Translations under genes and position numbers: made by a program
Origin: JAWVFM01 sp963771655
GTDB lineage: Bacteria; Actinomycetota; Thermoleophilia; Solirubrobacterales; 70-9
Length of the DNA stretch: 64,000 nt
Direction: 5' to 3'
NCBI GenBank assembly: GCA_963771655.1
Contig: CAVYUG010000009.1
Span: 412,632 to 476,631 of the forward strand
Shown here: positions 57,493 to 64,000 of the stretch, piece by piece
How the letters are laid out: every line of letters begins with the position of its first letter
Position numbering within the stretch: position 1 is the stretch's first letter
The notes under the pieces: generated by a model
What the model was told of the DNA's origin: nothing
What the model saw: the letters and a program-made list of their open reading frames with translations, nothing else
Database searches by the model: none

Positions 57493-59559
57493 TCAACCCT
57501 CCTCTAATCCAGTCGACTCGTTGATCTGGTCCTCGGGCGTTTCGATCAGATTCGCAAGCTCCTCGGCAGTGAGGCGCTGCGCGGCGGCGGCCCTCCCATC
57601 CTCGAAGACGACGCCTTCGGCTTCCAGTACCTCGCGCGGGTCCCGGTTGTCGGTCGGGTCGTTCCAATCGAAGCCAGAGCTGATCGCGCCATCGGCGGTC
57701 AGCACTCGGTATGCGTTTGTGCCGGGCGGCAGCTGCGCGAGGTAGACGCCCACGGGCACTGCGGCGGTGCCGCGCAGATCAGCAAGGTCACCGTACGTTG
57801 TCCAGCGCCCGGGCGGGATCGCCGCAACGGCCGCGTTGACCCTCGTCCAGTCGAAACCGTCCTTCGAGTCGCTCGTTACGCCCGGCAGCGGTGCGGGCCA
57901 GACTGAGATCGCCTGCTCGACAAGCTCCGCGGCTCGGTCGAGAATCTGCTGGCGGCCCCAGGATTCACCTTCAGCGAGCGCTCGATTGAGCTCGAGGTGA
58001 CTCTCACCATAGATCTGTGCCTTCCGCTCAAAGGGATGGTTGCTGAGCTCGCCGTTGAAAGCCGTGAGGGTCAAGTTCCCGAGCGTGTGGACGAGGGTTT
58101 CGTGCACGTCTCCGGGATCGTCTCCAAGCGATTCGAGGTGCTCCCGCCACTCAGTGTTCAAGGTCTGGGGCATAACGTGCTCGACCTGAAGGTCGACCTC
58201 CTCAAAATTGACGACCTCTGGATGCCCGTAGCTGCGCTCAAGTCGCTCCAGGATCATCTTGCGCTGATGCCCCCGACCGACGTGGAAGAAGGGAACGCGT
58301 GTGACGGCCTCCCGAAGACCGTTGTCAGTCGGCCAGTAGAGCCGGTCGCGCGAGAGTTCGTAGTGGAGGGCTTCCACGAAGTCTTCGCTCTCCGGCAAGC
58401 GTGGGATCAGCTGAACGAACAGCCGATTGAGCGCATTGGTCGGCACCCTCGCGAGTTGGCGACGGACGAGAAATGACTCGATGAGTGCCACGGCCTGCGC
58501 AATGTCGGCGTCCCCAAGGATCCCGCGGTGGCGAAGGTCCATGGCCATCATCAGCACTGGATAGCTCGTCTGCGCGCCCCAACGGGCGAGTCGCTGGAGG
58601 CCGGCGCGCGCACCTAGATCTGGCTCTGCGCTCGGATCGATGAGGCGCTTATAGAACTCCGCTCGGAGAGCAAGGTCGCGCACCCGCGCCTCGACCGCGT
58701 CCTCGTCGAGGGCGATGGGGGTGAGCAGCTCTTGATGCTTGGCGTAGACATCGTCGAGTGCGACAACCTCGCCCCGCCGCATCAGGTCGATGCGGGCGAG
58801 CCCCTCGAGATTCGCGACGCCCACGAGCTGCTCCATTGGCCTCCACACCGATTCGTAGACATCTTCAGCCCTCGATCCCAGGAGCATGAAAAGGTGGTTC
58901 CGGAGCAAGTCCGCCTGACTCAAGCGAACGCCTGTCCCGTTCAGCGACTGGAAGATTCGGTGGACGTTGTCGCCCTCCTGCGTGGTGATCTCCACCACCT
59001 CGAGGCGTCCGAGGGCAACCCTCGTCAGCTGATCCAGGGCCAGGTCCGGTTGTTCCTCGAGCCGCTTTCGATAGAACCGATAGGCCTTCGAGATCAGGTC
59101 CCCCGACCCGTTGTCAGGTTCGCGTCGAATCCAGCGCAGGAACGCGGGACGATCTCGGTCCGTAGGGAAGAGCCGATAGCGCTCCTCGCCCTCGGAGTGC
59201 GGGTTGAGGAGGTAGAGGTCGTCGTACAGCGCTACTGCGGTGGGATCCGTCGCAGACGCTAGGTCTCGAAGTGCGCAGAGCAACAGCATGAGCGTCGTGA
59301 GTCGCTGCTGTCCGTCGATCACGAGGAAGTGAGTGACTCCTGCCGCCGCCACTCGGCTTGGTGAGAGGACGAAGCTGCCGAAGAAATGCCCGCCCCCAGC
59401 CGGCGGATCTTGCGAGATGTACCCGTACTGCTCGAGGAGGTCTTTCCAGAGCTGCTCGTGCTGAGGCTTGTCCCATGTGTACTGGCGCTGCCAGATAGGA
59501 ACCTCGAACTGCTTCAGGCCCTCAATCAGGCCTTTGATCGTGGCGTCCTTGACGTTCAC
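57493..59559 (-). CDS. DUF262-DUF1524 (GmrSD-type) protein with C-terminal ATL domain
   Basis: A 688-aa intact protein. Residues about 1-350 are DUF262 (ParB-like GTP/DNA-binding and sensing): FEVPIWQRQYTWDKPQ, FFGSFVLS, LVIDGQQRLTTLMLLL. Residues about 400-580 are DUF1524 (HNH-like nuclease): DLQVEHVMPQTLN, HTLGNLTLTAFNGELSNHPF. Both together define the GmrSD type IV modification-dependent restriction family. Residues about 595-680 match alkyltransferase-like proteins: IPPGRWTTYGDLADLRG, then VGVYLAQLPPG and LEAEGVVFED. The active-site PCHRV/PWHRV is NAYRVL, and the Arg finger position is Val. Start GTG 59559. It is divergent from the methylase gene. Confidence 0.9.
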   Translation of the reverse strand: MNVKDATIKGLIEGLKQFEVPIWQRQYTWDKPQHEQLWKDLLEQYGYISQDPPAGGGHFFGSFVLSPSRVAAAGVTHFLVIDGQQRLTTLMLLLCALRDLASATDPTAVALYDDLYLLNPHSEGEERYRLFPTDRDRPAFLRWIRREPDNGSGDLISKAYRFYRKRLEEQPDLALDQLTRVALGRLEVVEITTQEGDNVHRIFQSLNGTGVRLSQADLLRNHLFMLLGSRAEDVYESVWRPMEQLVGVANLEGLARIDLMRRGEVVALDDVYAKHQELLTPIALDEDAVEARVRDLALRAEFYKRLIDPSAEPDLGARAGLQRLARWGAQTSYPVLMMAMDLRHRGILGDADIAQAVALIESFLVRRQLARVPTNALNRLFVQLIPRLPESEDFVEALHYELSRDRLYWPTDNGLREAVTRVPFFHVGRGHQRKMILERLERSYGHPEVVNFEEVDLQVEHVMPQTLNTEWREHLESLGDDPGDVHETLVHTLGNLTLTAFNGELSNHPFERKAQIYGESHLELNRALAEGESWGRQQILDRAAELVEQAISVWPAPLPGVTSDSKDGFDWTRVNAAVAAIPPGRWTTYGDLADLRGTAAVPVGVYLAQLPPGTNAYRVLTADGAISSGFDWNDPTDNRDPREVLEAEGVVFEDGRAAAAQRLTAEELANLIETPEDQINESTGLEEG

Positions 59560-59723
59560 GCGGCCGCAGCATATGCGGGAAGAACTCCTGGGATCGGAGG
59601 GGGCGGATCGACGAGCCCTGGGGTTGCTGCCCGCAGATGCAAGCAGTCGCCGCCCCGTCCAGCCCGATCGCTCCACCCCGCGCGGTAGCCTCGCGGCGTG
59701 CCTGGGTTCGACCTCCTGCGCCG

Positions 59724-62700
59724 GTGAACGCCGAGGAGCTCTTCGACTTCATCGACGGGCTCGAGGAGGCGCGCGAGGCCGGCTCGAAGGGGAACGGGAT
59801 CGCTCGCAGCCGGCTCCTCGCCGGGGTCGAGTACGCGCAGGCGCCGCCCGCTGGTGAGCGCAAGCTCCGCTCCGCCTGGAAGAAGCGCGCCGGCGGCGGC
59901 GCGACGCCGCTCGTGCTCGTCGCCGACGATCCCGACGGCGAGAGCCGGCTGGCGGTGCTCGGGCCGCAGGGAGACGGCCCGCTGCGCGTCGTTCGCGCCG
60001 AGAGCCTTCGCGACCTCATCGGCCGCACCGCCGCGATGGGCTCGCTCGAGGCGGTGCGCCACGTCGCCGAGGAGCTCGACCGGCTCGACACCGAGCGCAT
60101 CGCCGGGCTCACCGTGCGCGGCCTCGGGACCGAGCACCTCTACTCAACTCGCCTCCCTCGCGGCGAGCGCTGGGCCGAGCTCACCGACCTCGCGCCCCCG
60201 GAGGCGAAGACCGACTGGCGCGATGTTCTGGCCGCCCTCGGCTACAAGCTGAAACGCCTACCCCACCGCGGCCACCTCGCCACCCACGATGGCAAACCAA
60301 TAGCGGTGATCCACCCGAAGCGCTCGGCCACAGAGTTCGCGCGCCTCGACGAGGAGGGCCGCCTGCCGGAGGGCGCCCTGCTCGCCGACTGCGACGCGAA
60401 CGGCGCGCCGTACGGCATCATCGTCGCCGGGCAGCCGGATGCGCCTGCTACGCGCGGCCGGCGAGGAGGCCGGGCAGGCGACTCGCTTCCTCGAGCTCGA
60501 CGCCGGCCTGCTCGAGCCCGACGCCCGCCCGCTGCTCGGCCTGCTCGCCCCGCCCTACCTCGCCGAGGGCGAGTTCGCCGAGCTGCTCGGCGAGGCGCGC
60601 GACTACGGTGCCGAGCTGCGGCAGCGGGTCGACCGGCGCTCCGCGAGGACGTCCTCCCGGTCCTCGGGCGCGAGCTCGGCCGCTGGGCGAAGGCCGATGG
60701 CCGCGACCTCGCCGACGACGAGCTGCGCGCGCGAACTCGAGGCAGCCGGCCTCACCTTCGTCTTCCGCGCCCTGTTCCTGCTCTACGCCGAGAGCGCCGG
60801 CTACCTGCCGATGCGAACGCCACCTACCAGCAGCGCAGCATGACCCGCGATCGCGCGAGCGCGCCGGCGGAGGAGCTCGACTGGCCGACCCGCAGCTCGA
60901 CACTCTCTGTGGCGCGACATCGCAGCGGCTGGTCGAGGCAATGCGGAACGGGCAGAAGCGCTGGGGGGTGCCGCCCTACAACGGCGCCCTCTTCTCGGCC
61001 GACGGGTTTGACGGTGCCGGGACGCTCGAGGCGGCGTCGATCCCCGACGCGCCGCTCGCCCCCGCGCTCGTCGCCCTCGGCGCGCGACCCCGACGACCCC
61101 GAGGCACGGCGTCGACTTCTCCGGCCTCGAGATCGGCCATCTCGGCCACATCTACGAGGGGCTGCTCTCGCTGCGGCTCTCGGTCGCCGACCGGGCTTCC
61201 GCTACGACGCGCGCGCCGACCGCTACGTCGCGCCGAGACGAGGACGAGGAGCGAGGTCGCGAGCAGGGCGAGCTGCTCTGGCTGACCAACGAGGGCGGCC
61301 GCAAGGGCGGCGGCGTCTACTACACGCGCACGGAGCTCGTCCGCCACCTCGTCCGCGCAGCCGTCAGCCCGGCGCTTCGAGGCGCACCTCGAGGAGGTCC
61401 GCGAGCGCCGCGAACGGACCCTGCCGCGGCGGCGAAGCGCCTGTTCGAGTTCTACGTCCTCGACCCCGCCTGCGGCAGCGCCCACTTCCTGGTCGAGGTC
61501 GTCGACGAGCTGGCGGACCAGATCGCAGAGTTGCTCGGCGAGCTGGCGCTGCCCGCCGTGCGCGAGGAGCTCGACGACCTGCGCGCCGCCGCCGGCAAGC
61601 CACCTTCGGCGTCGGGATCGAGGACATGGCGCTGCTCAAGCGGCTGGTGCTGAAGCGCTGCGTCTACGGCGTCGACGTCTCGCCGATGGGGGCGGAGATC
61701 GCGAAGGTCTCGCTCTGGCTCGCATCGTTCGTGCCGGGCCTGTCTCTCTCGTATCTGGACCAGAACGTCCAGGTCGGCAACTCCTGATCGGCGTCGGCGC
61801 CGGCGACGTCGAGATGCGGCCGAGGAGCACGGCCAGGTCGCCCTGTTCGGCGACGAGCTCGCGAGGCGCTGCCGAGCGGCGCGACGCGCGCGAGAGCTGC
61901 GCTGATCGACGACCGGACGCCGGACGAGGTCGAGGCGCAGCCGCGAGAAAGCCCGAGGAGCTGCGACGAAGAAGGTCGCGGGCGCGCGGCGCTGCTCGAC
62001 CTGTGGGTCGCCGAGCCGCTCGGGCTCGAGGGAGCGCGCGCAGCGGGCGCTGGAGCGAAGGGGCCGAGATCATCGCGGGCGAGACGGGCGCTCGACGAGT
62101 GAGGCTGGCCAGCTCGCCCGAGCGGCCGTGCCTTCCACTGGCCGATGGAATTCCCCGAGGTCTTGCGCGCGGGCCCGGCTTCGACGTCGTCGTCGGCAAC
62201 CCGCCATGGGAAGAGGTGACGGTCGAGGAGCTCGCGTTCTACGCGCGCTACCGGCCGGGCCTGCGCGGCGTGGCGGCGGCGAGCGCAGCGAGGCACTCGA
62301 CGACCTGAAGCGCGAGCGGCCGGAGCTCGCCGAGCGGCTGCGCGGAGGAGCAGGGCGCCTGGCGGCGCTCCGCGCGTTACTTCGGGCCGGCCCGGGCTAC
62401 GCGACGGGCGCGGGCGATCCCGACCTCTACAAGTTCTTCTGCCAGCGCTACCAGCGACCTCGCCGCGGGGGGCGGCAGCTCGGAGTCGTGCTGCCCCGAG
62501 CGCGTTCCTAGCGAAGGGCTCGACGATTTCCGCGAGTGGCTCTTCGCCGAGACGAGCGTCGACCGCCTCGACTTCCTGCTGAACACCGGCTGCTGGATGT
62601 TCGACACACACCCGCAGTACACGGTCGCGCTGGTCGCGAGCGTCGGCCGGCGGCGACGAGGACCCCTTCGCCGTCGCCGGGGTGGCCGCCTCGGCCGCGA

Positions 62701-63613
62701 GTTCGATGCGCAGGTCGCAGGCCAAGGGCTCCTGCTGCGCCGACCGCCCTCGGGCCTTGCTCGAAGTCCCGCTCCTGCCCGAGCAGGCGGCGGCCGACCT
62801 GCTCGGCAAGTCCGGCAGGGAACGCCGTTTCCCCTCGGCGGCGGCCGCTGGCGGTGCTTCCCTGTCGCTGAATTGCACGAGACCAACGACCGGCGTCTCT
62901 GGGAAGGAGCGACCGAGGGCTGGCCGCTCTGGAAGGGCGAGAGCTTCGACCAGTACGACCTGCACGGCGCCGAAGCACGCCTCTGCCCGCGCAACGAGGC
63001 GGTGATGGCGAAGGCGCGCAAGCCGCGGCCGGGCGCCGACTCGCTCCTCCGTACGCTGCCGGCGAGCACGGCCGCCGCCGTCGAGCGCGAGGTCGGGCGA
63101 GGCGCGCGTCGCCTTCCGCGACGTCTCCCGCGCAACCGACTCGCGCACGATCCGCGCCTGCCTCGTGCCGCCGGAGACTTCCTGACGAACAAGGCGCCGT
63201 ACCTCGCCTTCGTCGACGACGACCGGGCGCGAGGCTGCCTGCCTCGGGCTCATGAACAGCCTGCCGTTTGACTGGCAGGCGCGCCGCTTCGTCGAGACCA
63301 ACGTCAACTTCTTCATCCTGGAGGGCCTCGAGTGCCGGAGCTACCGAGGGGCGTTCGACGCATCGCCTCGGCCTCCGCCCGCCTCTCCTGCCCCGACGAG
63401 CGCTTCGCCGAGTTCGCCGCCGCGACCGGCGTCGAGATCGGCCCTGGTCGGCGAGAGGAGCGAGACGGGCTGCGCGCGGAGATCGACGCGAGCGTGGCCC
63501 GCGCCTGGGACTCGACGACGGCGACCTGAACGTGTTTCGCCGACTTCACGCTCGACGCGGTCCCCGAGGACTACCGAGACGCGGTGCGACGGCGGCTGGC
63601 CGAGCTGCGGTAG
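59724..63613 (+). pseudogene. Eco57I/PglX-like adenine-specific DNA methylase (many frameshifts)
   Basis: Reconstructed protein of about 1300 aa. The first about 240 residues are clean (AEELFDFIDGLEEAREAGSK). Methylase signatures are YYTRTELVRHLVRAA, DPACGSAHFLVEVVDELADQ (motif I) and FDVVVGNPPWEEVTVEE (NPPW, motif IV, N6-adenine type). Frame changes occur about every 50-150 bases from 60434 to 63545. The size and motif set resemble type IIG/Eco57I, DISARM MmI or BREX PglX enzymes. No obvious nuclease motif is visible. Start GTG 59724. The gene is followed by a PLD-type protein after 10 bases. Confidence 0.72.
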
Positions 63614-63623
63614 ACCTCCCGCG

Positions 63624-64000
63624 GTGCCCCTCCCCTACTTCCTCGACAACCGCGCCGACGAACGAACGCACGCCGCGGCACTCGACGCCCTCTCGCCGAG
63701 TACGGGCCCAAGCACGCGCTCGCCGTCGCGACCGGGTACATCGACCTGAACGGATTGCACGCGCTCGCAGCCCGCGCCGATGGGCGCCCGACTCGGCTGA
63801 TGATCGGGGCGCAGCCCGACCCGGGACTCGGCGCGCGCCTGTCGATGACGGACCGCTTCCGCCTCCAGCTCGAGGCGCTCGCCGGTGAGCGCGACTTCTC
63901 GCGCTTCCCGCCCTCGCGCGCGGCCCGCCTGCTCGCTGCGGTGGACGAGTGGCTCGGTCGCGAGGGGGTGGAGGTGCGCCGCTACACAAGCGGTCCTGCA
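63624..64000 (+). CDS. PLD-type N-terminal domain protein, probable helicase (cut by window edge)
   Basis: Start GTG 63624: PLPYFLDNRADERTHAAALD, then after a one-base shift near 63690 YGPKHALAVATGYIDLNG, MIGAQPDPGLGARLSM and RLLAAVDEWLGREGVEVRRY. This matches the N-terminal phospholipase-D-like domain found in front of SNF2-type helicases linked to methylase genes. The HKD catalytic motif and any helicase domain lie outside the window. It forms an operon with the methylase gene. Confidence 0.65.

Noticed and set aside
59724..64000. Assignment of the right end to a complete DISARM or BREX system
   Set aside because: No pglZ, brxC, drmA or drmB is visible before the window ends, so only a methylase plus PLD-type start can be claimed.

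Overview
The window is about 70% G+C with strongly GC-biased third codon positions and frequent GTG starts. Gene content is that of a soil actinobacterium, probably Thermoleophilia (Solirubrobacterales/Gaiellales-like). Supporting genes are two deazaflavin (F420) nitroreductase-family proteins, a luciferase-like flavin monooxygenase, a TIGR00027-type methyltransferase, two wax-ester synthase/DGAT acyltransferases, a GMC oxidoreductase and a cyclase-AAA-TPR regulator. The lineage is inferred from gene content only; no rRNA, tRNA or CRISPR array was seen.

Layout. (1) 0-7.6 kb: a truncated Crp/Fnr regulator, then an operon of three paralogous alpha/beta hydrolases around one glycosyltransferase (the third hydrolase is degenerate), a secreted lipase, a nitronate monooxygenase and a methyltransferase. 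(2) 7.6-20.3 kb: a cyclase/ATPase/TPR regulator, a PIG-L deacetylase, an FAD amine oxidase, two lipoproteins, a membrane-anchored cupredoxin, nagA overlapping a nagB-DUF218 fusion, and a periplasmic sigma-E/LolA-like protein with an ABC-2 exporter. (3) 20.3-34 kb: accessory metabolism and small proteins. It holds an FMN reductase, a methyltransferase, a cupin, two SnoaL-like proteins, a secreted histidine-rich peptide next to a NarL-type two-component system with a broken kinase, two paralogous muconolactone-isomerase-like genes with conserved leaders, a deletion relic of an MBL gene, GMC and luciferase-like oxidoreductases, and a RelA/SpoT-type HD hydrolase. (4) 34-45.3 kb: two divergent WS/DGATs, a secernin-like C69 peptidase, a class III aminotransferase translationally coupled to a kinase-like protein, and an arginine/ornithine block (carbamate kinase, a cyclic-2,3-diphosphoglycerate-synthetase-like GTPase, ornithine aminotransferase).

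(5) 45.3-64 kb is an accessory and defence island. It opens with a zinc-ribbon protein pair divergent from an ECF sigma factor / HTH-like / small protein / ImmA-IrrE protease operon, separated by an intergenic region carrying two perfect inverted repeats. Then come five toxin-antitoxin-type modules in 4.5 kb, an ARPP-1 protein with a 39-residue membrane peptide, a ZIP transporter and several unknown small genes. The right end holds a TM0106-type RecB/RNase-H nuclease, a DUF262-DUF1524 (GmrSD-type) protein with a C-terminal alkyltransferase-like (ATL) domain, an Eco57I/PglX-like methylase and the start of a PLD-type protein. The GmrSD-ATL fusion beside a methylase and a PLD protein is the best candidate for an under-described defence system.

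Caution: single-base indels are sparse up to about 39 kb and become dense to the right, with more than fifteen in the methylase gene at 59.7-63.6 kb. Many look like sequence errors rather than true gene decay, so broken genes are described as reconstructed reading frames and flagged.
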